Positions 50,325 through 58,969 of a stretch of DNA of 64,000 nucleotides are shown in pieces. Every line of letters begins with the position of its first letter. Within the stretch, counting starts at the first letter, position 1. The notes beneath the pieces are model-generated. The model made no database searches. It was not told where the DNA came from and worked only from the letters and a program-made list of their open reading frames with translations. This DNA is from Nocardioides luteus (GTDB taxonomy: Bacteria; Actinomycetota; Actinomycetes; Propionibacteriales; Nocardioidaceae), in the NCBI RefSeq assembly GCF_000960475.2, contig NZ_JZDQ02000004.1, forward strand, positions 1 through 64,000, read 5' to 3'. The position numbers and the translations under genes are program-made.

Positions 50325-50390
50325 CCGCAGACGTGGCGGGACGACGATCGGATGGGAGCCGTCGACGTACGCAGAGGGGGTGATGGCGCG

Positions 50391-50768
50391 ATGTCCGGAC
50401 CTGCCGGCCCACCGCCTGCCGAGGTGGGTGGATCAGCTCGCCGAGTCCTGCGTACGGGCTGGGTCGCGTTCGCCCTTCTCCCGGTCGCGTTCGTGGGTGC
50501 TGCGATCCTGGGCGACTGGTTGCTCTCCGTTCAGGGCTACTCGAGCGGAGAGGGGGATCTGCCGACCGCGGTCGTCCTCAGGGCAGGACTTCCCGCGCTC
50601 TTGGTGCTGGTAGCGCCCTCGATCGCCGGCGCATGGTGTGGCCACCGGGCCGAGCGTCTCGGCCACCCGGGAGGTCGTGCGCTGTTCATCGTCGGAACCG
50701 TTGTCGCGGCAGCGTCGGTCGTGCTCAACCTCGTGCAGGTGATTGCTTCATGGGTGCTCGGTCTCTGA
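50391..50768 (+). CDS. Small membrane protein
   Basis: 125 residues from ATG 50391, with GGGGG ten nt upstream; a further in-frame ATG at 50352 would add 13 residues. Three hydrophobic segments (WVAFALLPVAFVGAAILGDW; ALLVLVAPSIAGAWCG; ALFIVGTVVAAASVVLNLVQ) follow a Pro/Gly-rich N-terminus. No named family recognised. The 3' end overlaps the convergent M20 gene by 21 nt. Confidence 0.6.
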   Translation: MSGPAGPPPAEVGGSARRVLRTGWVAFALLPVAFVGAAILGDWLLSVQGYSSGEGDLPTAVVLRAGLPALLVLVAPSIAGAWCGHRAERLGHPGGRALFIVGTVVAAASVVLNLVQVIASWVLGL

Positions 50769-51974
50769 CCCGTCACGGCTGCTGACGGTCAAGGCGTCGA
50801 GCGCGAGCAGCGCGAGCGCTGCCGCCTGGTCGCCGAGGACGCTGTCGTCGAAGGCGGCGTCAGGGGAGTGGTTGGGTGCGGCCTCGTCGGTCGGCGCGGC
50901 GCCCAGCAGGATCATGGCGGTCGGGACCTGCTGGCTGACGTACGAGAAGTCCTCGGCGCCCATCGTCGGCCGTGGCACCTCGACCACCCGCGGCCCGAAG
51001 GCATGACGGAGCGTCTCCAACGCCCGCAGGGCGGTCGCCTCGTCGTTGACCACGCTCGGGTAGCCGGTGTCGAGCGCGACCGTCGCGACCAGCCCGTGAG
51101 CCGCCGCGATGCCCTCGACGAGCCGAGGAAGCTCCTCCTCGATCCTGGACAGCGTGTTCGGATCGACCGTACGTACCGTGCCGGTGAGCTGTGCCGATCC
51201 AGGGATGACGTTGTCGGCTCCCGTGCCCGCGGTCAGGTTCGTCACCGAGATGACGACCGGGTCGAAGGAGTCGAACCGGCGCGCGGTGTAGCTCTGCAGC
51301 GCCAGCACGATCTCTGCCGCGATCGGCACCGGGTCGAGAGTCTCGTGGGGACGTGATCCGTGCCCACCGTGGCCTTCGAGGTCGATCGTCAGGTGCGTCG
51401 AGCTCGCGGTCACCGTGCCCGGGCGGGTGAGGAAGATCCCGCGCGGCGCGTTGCCGACATGGATCGCGTACGCCGCGACCGGCCGGCCGCCGGCAGCGTC
51501 GAGGACACCTTCGTCGATCATCAGCCGGGCGCCGCCGTGCCCCTCCTCGCCCGGCTGGAACATCAGGATGACGTTCCCGGCCAGTTCGGAGCGGTGCTCG
51601 GCGAGCAGCCTGGCCGCGCCGACCAGCCCGGCCACATGCAGGTCGTGACCGCAGGCATGCATGGCGCCGTTGGTCGAGCGGTAGGGAACCTCCACCGCCT
51701 CGGTGATCGGGAGGGCATCCATGTCGGCGCGGAGGAGGACGGTCGGCCCGGGCTTCTCGCCGCGCAGAACGGCGGTCACCGACGACAGCGACCGTCCTTC
51801 GGAGATCTCGAGGTCGAGGCCCGAGAGTGCCTCGAGCACCCGGCGCTGCGTCGCGGGCAGATGGAGCCCGAGCTCGGGCTCGGCGTGGATGCTCCGCCGG
51901 AGCTCGACCAGGTCGGGTGCGAGAGCCTCGGCAGAGGCGATGATCTGGGCCTCGAGAGCATTGCTGGACACCAT
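50748..51974 (-). CDS. M20-family amidohydrolase
   Basis: 408 residues from ATG 51974. M20D group: LLRADMDALPI, MHACGHDLHVAGL (metal-binding Cys/His), MFQPGEEGHGGA and a late PTMGAEDFSYV. It hydrolyses N-acyl or N-carbamoyl amino acids such as hippurate or N-acetylated compounds in the cytoplasm. TAATTT lies six nt before the ATG, consistent with a leaderless mRNA. Confidence 0.92.
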   Translation of the reverse strand: MVSSNALEAQIIASAEALAPDLVELRRSIHAEPELGLHLPATQRRVLEALSGLDLEISEGRSLSSVTAVLRGEKPGPTVLLRADMDALPITEAVEVPYRSTNGAMHACGHDLHVAGLVGAARLLAEHRSELAGNVILMFQPGEEGHGGARLMIDEGVLDAAGGRPVAAYAIHVGNAPRGIFLTRPGTVTASSTHLTIDLEGHGGHGSRPHETLDPVPIAAEIVLALQSYTARRFDSFDPVVISVTNLTAGTGADNVIPGSAQLTGTVRTVDPNTLSRIEEELPRLVEGIAAAHGLVATVALDTGYPSVVNDEATALRALETLRHAFGPRVVEVPRPTMGAEDFSYVSQQVPTAMILLGAAPTDEAAPNHSPDAAFDDSVLGDQAAALALLALDALTVSSRDGSETEHP

Positions 51975-52032
51975 GTCCAGAAATTATCAGACGAAGCGCC
52001 TCGCCTCACCACCCGTCGGACAGGATGGCTTC

Positions 52033-52401
52033 ATGGACTCTGAGAGTGCGCGGCGCTCGGCCGCCGTCGTCGGGATGGCCACGCTGCCGATCGGGGCGGC
52101 GATCCTCCTCGCGCCTGAACGGGTGGGCCGGGCACTGAGGCTCGGCGACCATCCCGTGGCGCTGCGTGTGATCGGAGCGGCCGACCTGGCGCTCGTGCCC
52201 GGACTGCTGGCCGGTCGCCGACGACTGCCATGGATGGCGGCTCGCGCCGGCCTCAACGTGGCGATCGCGGCGTACTGCACCCATCTCGCGCGCAGCGAGG
52301 GCAACGTCGCGCCCAAGATCGCCGCGTCGGCTCTGATGATCGCGACCGCCGCCGATGCCCGGACGATCCTCGCCCTGCGCCGGGACGAGCGCCGTCCCTA
52401 G
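52033..52401 (+). CDS. Small hydrophobic protein of unknown function
   Basis: 122 residues from ATG 52033, divergent from the M20 gene. Three or four hydrophobic stretches (VVGMATLPIGAAILLAPERV; VIGAADLALVPGLLAG; AGLNVAIAAYC). Probably an integral membrane protein. No family is recognised with confidence. The 3' end overlaps the deaminase gene by 4 nt. Confidence 0.6.
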   Translation: MDSESARRSAAVVGMATLPIGAAILLAPERVGRALRLGDHPVALRVIGAADLALVPGLLAGRRRLPWMAARAGLNVAIAAYCTHLARSEGNVAPKIAASALMIATAADARTILALRRDERRP

Positions 52402-52841
52402 TTGCGCACCCAGTCGGGGACTTCCTCCGGGATCACCGTGAGCCAGTAGTGGGGGAGCGCCTCCCTGAGCGTGACCCACCGGACCTCGGTGCCGTCCGAG
52501 CTGCCGGGCACGGCCACCAGCACATCCGGACCGTGGCCCGCGAGCCGCTCACGGCACACGCCGCACGGGCTGAGGACGACATGCCGGCCGTCCTCGAATC
52601 GGTGCAGGCAGACGGAGGCGAGGATCCTGCGGTCGAGCCGGAAGGCGGCACAGTACGGCTCGGCCTCGTGGCACAATGTGGTGCTGGAGTTGAGGAAGTC
52701 CGGGCTGGTTCCGGTCAGGATCGTGCCGTCGTCGAGCAGCACGGCGGCGGCTCCACGGGACTCGTCTGCTGCGAACCGGGTGGCGATGAGATCCCTGCAC
52801 TCGGCGAGGGTGGATTCGAGGCTCTCGGGGGTGGCTGGCAC
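52398..52841 (-). CDS. Cytidine-deaminase-fold protein, blasticidin-S deaminase-like
   Basis: 147 residues from GTG 52841, with TAGGGT six nt upstream (leaderless pattern). Zinc-deaminase motifs: Cys57-His-Glu59 (LCHEAEP) and Pro92-Cys93-x-x-Cys96 (SPCGVCRERL). Length and the C-terminal VRWVTLREALPHYW resemble blasticidin-S deaminase more than a housekeeping cytidine deaminase. It may inactivate a nucleoside antibiotic or salvage a modified base; this is inference. Confidence 0.78.
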   Translation of the reverse strand: MPATPESLESTLAECRDLIATRFAADESRGAAAVLLDDGTILTGTSPDFLNSSTTLCHEAEPYCAAFRLDRRILASVCLHRFEDGRHVVLSPCGVCRERLAGHGPDVLVAVPGSSDGTEVRWVTLREALPHYWLTVIPEEVPDWVRN

Positions 52842-52850
52842 GCGCCAACC

Positions 52851-54212
52851 CTAGGGCGTGATGTTCTGGTTGTGGCGGAACAGGTTCTCCGGGTCGTAGG
52901 TCTGCTTGATCTTCTTGAGGCGGGCGTAGTTGCTGCCGTAGGTGTCGGTGACGCGGCCCTGGTCGTCCTCGGACATGAAGTTCACGTAGCCGCCAGGCTC
53001 GGAGTGCGGCGTGAGTGCGGCGGCGTAGTCGCGAACCCACGCGATGTGGGCAGCGTCGTCGGAGGCGTCCGGCCAGGCCGAGACGATGACCGTCGAGAAG
53101 GTCGCGTGGCGGTAGGAGAACGCGGTGTCCGTCGCGCCGACGCGGGAGGCGGCACCGTTGATCGGGTAGAGGTGCATCGTCGAGCTCGCGTTCGGTGCCT
53201 TGGGGCCGTGGGCCAGGTGCGCCTCGATCGCCTCATCGGTCAGCTCGGTGACGTAGTTGCCCTTCCAGTAGCTGCGTACGCCACGGGGGAACAGGTCGTC
53301 GAACGCGCTGTTGAGCCACGGGTACGGCATCGGCGCGACCATCTCGCCGACGCGCGGCGCAAGGTCGCGGAACGGCTGCATCACCGCCTCGCCCTCCTCG
53401 GCCGGACCGCTCCAGTGGACGACGGCGACGCAGAAGGTGTCGCCGTGGCGCTCCTCCGGGACGAAGGGCAGGGGAGGGGCGATCTGGAACGCAGGGAAAC
53501 CCCCGCAGCGCTCGTCGGCGTCGGTCACCCACGTGCGGAAGAAGCGCAGCAGGTCCCCGGCGTGCTCGAGCTCGTAGAAGAAGAGTCCGACGACGACCTC
53601 GTCCACCGGGTGCAGGTCGAACTCGAAGCTGGTGACGACCCCGAAGTTGCCGCTGCCACCGCGCAGCGCCCAGAACAGGTCGGGGTTCTCGGACTCGCTG
53701 GCGCGCCGGAGCTGCCCGTCGGCGGTGACGACGTCGGCCGATCGGAGGTTGTCGATCGTGAGACCGAACCCACGCGTGAGGTAGCCGATACCGCCGCCGA
53801 GTGTCAGGCCACCGACACCGGTCGTCGACACGATCCCGCCGGGCGTGGCGAGGCCGTGCGCATGGGTCGCTTCGTTGAGATCGGCCAGCGTCGCGCCGCC
53901 ACCCACGCGAGCGGTCCGAGCGGCGGCGTCGACCTCGACGGACCGCATGGGGGACAGGTCGATGACCAGACCGTCATCGATCGTTCCGTAACCCGGCGCG
54001 CTGTGTCCGCCTCCGCGCACGGCCAGCAGAAGGCCGGCGTCGCGGGCGAAGTTCACCGCGGCGATGACGTCGTCGGCGTTCTCGGCCGGCACGACAGCCG
54101 CGGGGCGCCGGTCGATCATGCCGTTCCAGACGCCTCGAGCGTCGTCGTAGTCGGAGTCGTCGGGCGTGATGACCCGGGTGACCTGTTTGCGAAGTTCGTT
54201 GATGGATGTCAT
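52851..54212 (-). CDS. BBE-type FAD-linked oxidoreductase
   Basis: 453 residues from ATG 54212. PCMH-type FAD-binding domain with the histidine for covalent flavin in VRGGGHSAPGYG and TTGVGGLTLGGGIGYLTRGF; no Cys at the second attachment site, so a single covalent link is expected. The C-terminal berberine-bridge-like end is YDPENLFRHNQNI. It oxidises an alcohol or sugar with O2. No signal peptide. Confidence 0.9.
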   Translation of the reverse strand: MTSINELRKQVTRVITPDDSDYDDARGVWNGMIDRRPAAVVPAENADDVIAAVNFARDAGLLLAVRGGGHSAPGYGTIDDGLVIDLSPMRSVEVDAAARTARVGGGATLADLNEATHAHGLATPGGIVSTTGVGGLTLGGGIGYLTRGFGLTIDNLRSADVVTADGQLRRASESENPDLFWALRGGSGNFGVVTSFEFDLHPVDEVVVGLFFYELEHAGDLLRFFRTWVTDADERCGGFPAFQIAPPLPFVPEERHGDTFCVAVVHWSGPAEEGEAVMQPFRDLAPRVGEMVAPMPYPWLNSAFDDLFPRGVRSYWKGNYVTELTDEAIEAHLAHGPKAPNASSTMHLYPINGAASRVGATDTAFSYRHATFSTVIVSAWPDASDDAAHIAWVRDYAAALTPHSEPGGYVNFMSEDDQGRVTDTYGSNYARLKKIKQTYDPENLFRHNQNITP

Positions 54213-54295
54213 GCCGCCAGCGTCATCCGCTGTCGTCGCGCCAGCCGATCCTGATCCGCCACATCATCGAGTTCCGGTACACGTCCTCTGTCACG

Positions 54296-54898
54296 TCAGT
54301 GTCCGCGGGCTCGGCGAGACTGCTGTGGCCGGAGACCGTCGAGGAGAATGTCGAGCAGTCGGTCTGCGGCGACGGGGTTGCCGGGCTGCTGGGTGACGGT
54401 GAAGATGCCGATCAGGGCGGCAGAGACCTCCTCAGGAGTTACATCTGGGCGGAGGTCGCCTGCTGTGACGCCTGCATCGAGGATGGCCGCGATCGCCGCC
54501 AGGAGCTCGTCTCTGGTCTGAGCGTGGGCGAGGTCGCCGGAGTCGATCATCGACAGCAGAGTGGCGAGCATGCCGTTCTTCGCTGCAACCCAGGTGCCGA
54601 ACAGGTCCATCCACCGTCGCAGCGCCACCGACGGGCTCTCCTGCTCGAGCAGCTCGCGGGCTCCGCTGGTGAGGCGATCGACCTGGTCCTGGTAGACGGC
54701 CGCCACGAGCGCCTCCCGGGTGGGGAAGTGCCGGTAGAGCGTCGCGATGCCGACGCCGGCTTCCCGCGCGATGGCACGCAGCGAGGGCTCGCCCTCTGCT
54801 GAGGCGAGCACGCGGGTGGCGGCAGCGAGCAGTCCATCCCGGTTGTGAGCGGCGTCGGACCGCAGCGCCCTGCCGGTCGGGGTTGTCAAACGGATCAC
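54296..54898 (-). CDS. TetR-family regulator
   Basis: 200 residues from GTG 54898; a TTG at 54889 with better spacing to GGAG is an alternative. HTH: EPSLRAIAREAGVGIATLYR followed by HFPTREALVAAVY. The C-terminal domain is of the TetR_C type common near oxidoreductases. Divergent from a quinone-oxidoreductase gene, with an 11-bp-arm operator in the gap. Confidence 0.88.
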   Translation of the reverse strand: MIRLTTPTGRALRSDAAHNRDGLLAAATRVLASAEGEPSLRAIAREAGVGIATLYRHFPTREALVAAVYQDQVDRLTSGARELLEQESPSVALRRWMDLFGTWVAAKNGMLATLLSMIDSGDLAHAQTRDELLAAIAAILDAGVTAGDLRPDVTPEEVSAALIGIFTVTQQPGNPVAADRLLDILLDGLRPQQSRRARGH

Positions 54899-54931
54899 GC
54901 TCCGGTTATGGTCGAAATCAATAACCGGAGC
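54899..54931. promoter_or_regulatory. TetR operator
   Basis: GCTCCGGTTAT (54899-54909), 11-nt spacer, ATAACCGGAGC (54921-54931): perfect 11-bp arms. It abuts the TetR start and lies 46 nt before the oxidoreductase start. Confidence 0.8.
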
Positions 54932-54977
54932 ATAGTCCACATAGGGCTTGATCCGCAGGCAACAGGGGAGAGGCCTC

Positions 54978-55940
54978 ATGGCACAGCACCGCGACGAGCG
55001 GCAGAAGAGCCCGAGCCGGGCGGTCCTGCTCGAGAAGTTCGGGGGACCGGAGAACCTGACCGTCCAGAGTGTGCCCGAGCCGCATGCGGGCGCCGGCCAG
55101 ATCCGCATCCGGGTGACCGCCGGGGGACTGAACCCGATGGATTGGGTGATGACCTCTGACGCTGGAACCGCCGCGCGGTTCGGCCTGAGTCTGCCCTGCG
55201 GATTCGGCACCGACTACGCCGGCGTCGTCGACGAGGTCGGGCCCGACTCGACCGGATACGCCGTCGGCGACCGCGTGTTCGGCACCGCGGTGTCCCGCGC
55301 GCTGGCCGATCATCTCGTGATCGAGTCCGCTGGAAACATCTCGACCGGGGTCGCGCACCACACTCCGGACGGCGTCGATGATCGCACCGCAGCGACGCTG
55401 TCGATCGCGGGCAGCACCGCCGCCGCAGCGCTCGCCGTGCTCGGCCTGGGGCCGGATGACACGGTGCTGATCGGTGGAGCCGGGGGCGGAGTAGGCGTCT
55501 TCGCGGTGCAGCTGGCCCGCATCGCGGGCGCCCGGGTCATCGGGACCGGCTCCGCCTCGTCGGCGGACTACCTGCGCAGTCTGGGCGCCGAGCCGGTGAC
55601 GTACGGCGACGGGCTGGCCGACCGGGTCCGAGCCATGGACGGCGGTCCGGTCACTGCGGCGTTGGACCTCCACGGGACGGACACGGTCGATGTCGCCCGC
55701 GAGCTGGGCATCCCGGACAAGCGCATCTGCACCGTTGCGGCCGCCATCGAGGGCGTACCTGCGGCCAGCGGCGCGAACGCCGGCCCCGAGGCGCTCCGTC
55801 GCATCGCACGGCTCGTCGATACCGGTGACATCCGCGTACCGATCGCGGCGACCTTTCCGGTCGAGGAGATCCGATCGGCCGTCGAGCTGCAGGCGGAACG
55901 CCACGTACGCGGCAAGATCGTCATCGACCTTTCCGCCTGA
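54978..55940 (+). CDS. NADP-dependent quinone oxidoreductase (zinc-free MDR family)
   Basis: 320 residues from ATG 54978, with GGGGAGAGG four nt upstream. MDR fold: GGPENLTVQSVPEPHAGAGQ, GGLNPMDWVM, GTDYAGVVDEVG and the Rossmann motif LIGGAGGGVGVFAVQLAR; no structural-zinc Cys cluster. It should reduce quinones or enones with NADPH and is probably repressed by the divergent TetR until its substrate appears. Confidence 0.9.
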   Translation: MAQHRDERQKSPSRAVLLEKFGGPENLTVQSVPEPHAGAGQIRIRVTAGGLNPMDWVMTSDAGTAARFGLSLPCGFGTDYAGVVDEVGPDSTGYAVGDRVFGTAVSRALADHLVIESAGNISTGVAHHTPDGVDDRTAATLSIAGSTAAAALAVLGLGPDDTVLIGGAGGGVGVFAVQLARIAGARVIGTGSASSADYLRSLGAEPVTYGDGLADRVRAMDGGPVTAALDLHGTDTVDVARELGIPDKRICTVAAAIEGVPAASGANAGPEALRRIARLVDTGDIRVPIAATFPVEEIRSAVELQAERHVRGKIVIDLSA

Positions 55941-55984
55941 TCACCCTCAGGGGAGACCTCGTCACGGTTCCTTCAGAGCGTTAC

Positions 55985-56003
55985 TTGACATAATGTGCAT
56001 TAT
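55985..56003 (+). promoter_or_regulatory. TTGACA with an adjoining AT-rich palindrome
   Basis: A perfect -35 TTGACA (55985-55990) runs into the palindrome ATAATG-TG-CATTAT (55990-56003). No good -10 follows at 17 nt. The downstream gene has its own leaderless-type box, so the role of this site is open. Confidence 0.35.
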
Positions 56004-56058
56004 CGGCGTCGAACAATGAAACGGCGAGAGTGCCACGAGACCGTTACAGTGCACTGCT

Positions 56059-56835
56059 GTGGCAGAGGACTTCGACCCGGTCGCCCACAACCGCGTCGCC
56101 TGGGACGGACTGGTCGACAGCGACAACGAATGGTCTCGGCCGGTCGGCCCCGAGGTCATCGCCCGGGCGCGTGAGGGCGACTGGTCCGTCGTTCTCATCG
56201 GCCACCAGCCGACGCCACGCGATTGGCTGCCGTCCGATCTGAGCGGTGTCCGCGTGCTCTGCCTGGCTTCCGGTGGTGGCCAGCAAGGACCGATTCTCGC
56301 TGCAGCGGGCGCTGAGGTGACCGTCTTCGACAACTCGCCCAAGCAGCTGGCACGTGACGACGAGGTGGCTGCTCGCGAGGGTCTGGAGCTGCGTACGGTG
56401 CTCGGTGACATGCGCGATCTCGGTGCCTTCGACGACGCCAGCTTCGACGTCATCGTCAATCCGGTCTCGAACGTGTTCTCGCCCGACCTGGCTCCGGTGT
56501 GGAACGAGGCGTTCCGCGTGCTGCGGCCCGGTGGGTCGCTCCTGACCGGCTTCATGAACCCGGACGTCTACATCTTCGACGAGGTGGCGCTCGACCGGCG
56601 GGAGCTGGTCGTACGTCACCGGCTCCCGTTCAGCTCGCTCGATCTCTCCGAGGCCGACCGGATGCGTGCCTACGGGGACGGCCCGATCGAGTACAGCCAC
56701 TCGCTGACCGAGCAGATCGGCGGGCAGCTGGCCGCAGGATTCGTCCTGACGCACCTGAGCGAAGCCCCGCACCATGCGGACGTCACCGCCGAGCACTTTC
56801 CGGCCTACATCGCGACCCGGGCGCTCAAGCCCTAG
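56059..56835 (+). CDS. Class I SAM-dependent methyltransferase
   Basis: 258 residues from GTG 56059, with TACAGT eight nt upstream. SAM motif I is VRVLCLASGGGQQGPILAAA, motif II TVFDNSP and post-motif VLGDMRDLGAFDDASFDVIV; later AFRVLRPGGSLLTG. The acceptor is unknown. The stop directly abuts the convergent recombinase stop. Confidence 0.9.
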   Translation: MAEDFDPVAHNRVAWDGLVDSDNEWSRPVGPEVIARAREGDWSVVLIGHQPTPRDWLPSDLSGVRVLCLASGGGQQGPILAAAGAEVTVFDNSPKQLARDDEVAAREGLELRTVLGDMRDLGAFDDASFDVIVNPVSNVFSPDLAPVWNEAFRVLRPGGSLLTGFMNPDVYIFDEVALDRRELVVRHRLPFSSLDLSEADRMRAYGDGPIEYSHSLTEQIGGQLAAGFVLTHLSEAPHHADVTAEHFPAYIATRALKP

Positions 56836-57855
56836 TCACTCGGGGCGCTCGAACGGCTCGGCCGTCTCGCGCAGCACCTCACGTGCCGGAGAGAGCAGGA
56901 CGGCGTCGCGGGTGTCGGAGGCCGTCGCCTTGACGTAGATCCCGGTGGTCTTGAGGTCTTCATGACCGAGCAGGCCCTGAACCGCAGGCACCGGTACGCC
57001 GGAACGGATCAGTCCCTTGGCAGCACTGTGCCGAAAGGCGTGCGCGGCCTCACCCGGCTGCTTCGGGACGCCGGCGAGGCGGATCCAGGTCTCGACCAGA
57101 TGGTTGAGCGCCCCCGGACGCAGCTGCTTGCCCGAGGTCAGCACGAAGAGGCTGTCGGCCGGGTCGCGAGCGCCGAAACGGGCTTCGAGCTCGGCCAGGT
57201 AGGCGTCGACCGCATCCACGGCCTCGGGCGGCAGCGGCAGGTTGCGCTGCTTGTCGCCCTTCCCGATGACCCGCACCAGCGTCTCGCCGTCGGGCTCACG
57301 ACGGATGGAGCCGACGGTCAGCCCGCACAGCTCGGCGGCGCGTACGCCGGTGGTGACCAGCACCGCGAAGATCGCCCGGTCGCGCGCCGGCCAGCGGCGC
57401 CGGTCGGTGCCCTCGCGTGGCGTCGAGGCGACCCGCGCCAGCCGGCGGAGCTCGTCGACGCTCCAGCCGGCCGGCAGCCGGCTGGGCCGCTCGGGCGCCT
57501 CGATCCGCAGCGTCGGGTCCACCAGCAGATGTCCCTCGAGCTGCAGCCAGTGCGTGAAGAGCCGCAGCGTGCCGACGCGGCGCTGACAGGTCGCGGCGGC
57601 CGAGTTCTCGCGCAGCGACCTGTAGGCGATGCGTACGTTCTGGTCGGTCAGCGCCGAGATCGGGACCAGCGCCAGCACGTCGGCCTCGGGCTCGCCGCCG
57701 GCGTCGACGTGCAGCTGCCGGGCCCAGGCGGCGATGTCCTGCCGGTAGGCGTTGCGCGACTTGTCGCTGAGCCCGCGGCGCGTGAGGGTCGCGCGGTCGG
57801 TCAGGAAGTCCTCGACGACGTCGCCGAACATCACACCATCCTCAGGTACGCTCAC
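56836..57855 (-). CDS. Orphan tyrosine recombinase
   Basis: 339 residues from GTG 57855; TAATAT, an ideal -10, lies eight nt upstream. ATG 57885 is an alternative. N-terminal SAM-like core-binding domain (NAYRQDIAAWARQLHV), then catalytic Arg in GVRAAELCGL, HxxR in AHAFRHSAAKG, His in LLGHEDLKTTG and the Tyr nucleophile in IYVKA. All five usual residues are present. No phage or plasmid genes, tRNA or direct repeats flank it, so it may be a domesticated XerC/D-like enzyme. Confidence 0.88.
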   Translation of the reverse strand: MSVPEDGVMFGDVVEDFLTDRATLTRRGLSDKSRNAYRQDIAAWARQLHVDAGGEPEADVLALVPISALTDQNVRIAYRSLRENSAAATCQRRVGTLRLFTHWLQLEGHLLVDPTLRIEAPERPSRLPAGWSVDELRRLARVASTPREGTDRRRWPARDRAIFAVLVTTGVRAAELCGLTVGSIRREPDGETLVRVIGKGDKQRNLPLPPEAVDAVDAYLAELEARFGARDPADSLFVLTSGKQLRPGALNHLVETWIRLAGVPKQPGEAAHAFRHSAAKGLIRSGVPVPAVQGLLGHEDLKTTGIYVKATASDTRDAVLLSPAREVLRETAEPFERPE

Positions 57856-57939
57856 ATCCCCTGATATTACAGTCTTTTCGAACATTTCTGCGATAGGGGG
57901 TACTATCGCGGATCTCCGGGGAGGTGGCAGACTCCAGCC

Positions 57940-58929
57940 GTGCCCGACACCGCTGTCACCCACCACACCGAGCACGTCAACGGGATCGACCTGCACTGGG
58001 TGGAGTCAGGGCCGGCAGACGGCCCGCTCGTGATCCTGGTGCACGGGTTTCCGGAGTCCTGGTACTCGTGGCGGCACCAGATCGCCGCGCTCGCCGACGC
58101 GGGCTACCGGACGGTCGCGATCGACGTGCGTGGATACGGCGGCTCCTCGAGACCGAGTGCCGTCGAGGACTACCGGATGCTGCGCCACGTCGGCGACAAC
58201 GTCGGCCTCGTGCATGCTCTGGGTGCGGAGACCGCCACCATCGTCGGTCACGACTGGGGCGCACCCATCGCCTGGACATCGGCGCAGCTGCGGCCGGACG
58301 TCTTCACCGCCGTGGCCGGTCTGTCGGTGCCGTTCAGTCCCTCCGGGCGCCGTCGGCCGACCGAGGCGATGGCCCAGGCCGGCGGTGATAACGAAGATTT
58401 CTACATCACCTACTTCCAGGCCCCGGGTGTCGTCGAGGCCGAGATCCTGCCGGACGTACGCCGCTGGCTGCTGGGTATCTACTACTCGATCTCCGGCGAC
58501 GGCGTGCTCGCCGCCGGCAGGGGTCCGCGCGGGGCGCTCGGGCTGGTGCCACGTGGCGACCGGCTCTCCGACCAGTTCGTCCACCCCGTCGCGATGCCCG
58601 AGTGGCTGACCGAGGCCGATGTCGACTTCTACGCGGGCGAGTTCGCCGGCTCGGACTTCTTCGGTCCGCTCGCCCGCTACCGCAACATCGATCGCGACTG
58701 GGAAGATCTCGCGGCCTTCAGCGACGTGCCGATCACCGTGCCGTCGCTGTTCGTCGCCGGCGAGTACGACGGCCCCGCGATCACCGGTCGCCGTCAGATC
58801 GAACGCTTCGACACGACCCTGCCCGGACTCACGCGGTCGGTGGTACTCCCCCGGTGTGGGCACTGGGTCCAGCAGGAGCGCCCCGAGGAGACCAACCAGC
58901 TCCTGCTCGAGTTCCTCGCTCGACGGTAA
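57940..58929 (+). CDS. Epoxide hydrolase (alpha/beta fold)
   Basis: 329 residues from GTG 57940. Oxyanion motif LVHGFPESWYSWRHQ, nucleophile Asp in VGHDWGAPIAW, lid with two Tyr in the middle, and the His in LPRCGHWVQQERPEE. It opens epoxides to diols in the cytoplasm; soluble EphA-like enzymes are frequent in actinobacteria. Substrate unknown. Confidence 0.88.
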   Translation: MPDTAVTHHTEHVNGIDLHWVESGPADGPLVILVHGFPESWYSWRHQIAALADAGYRTVAIDVRGYGGSSRPSAVEDYRMLRHVGDNVGLVHALGAETATIVGHDWGAPIAWTSAQLRPDVFTAVAGLSVPFSPSGRRRPTEAMAQAGGDNEDFYITYFQAPGVVEAEILPDVRRWLLGIYYSISGDGVLAAGRGPRGALGLVPRGDRLSDQFVHPVAMPEWLTEADVDFYAGEFAGSDFFGPLARYRNIDRDWEDLAAFSDVPITVPSLFVAGEYDGPAITGRRQIERFDTTLPGLTRSVVLPRCGHWVQQERPEETNQLLLEFLARR

Positions 58930-58969
58930 TTCGTTGGCTCCAGCCGCCGAAACCCGGTTGTCTGGCTCC

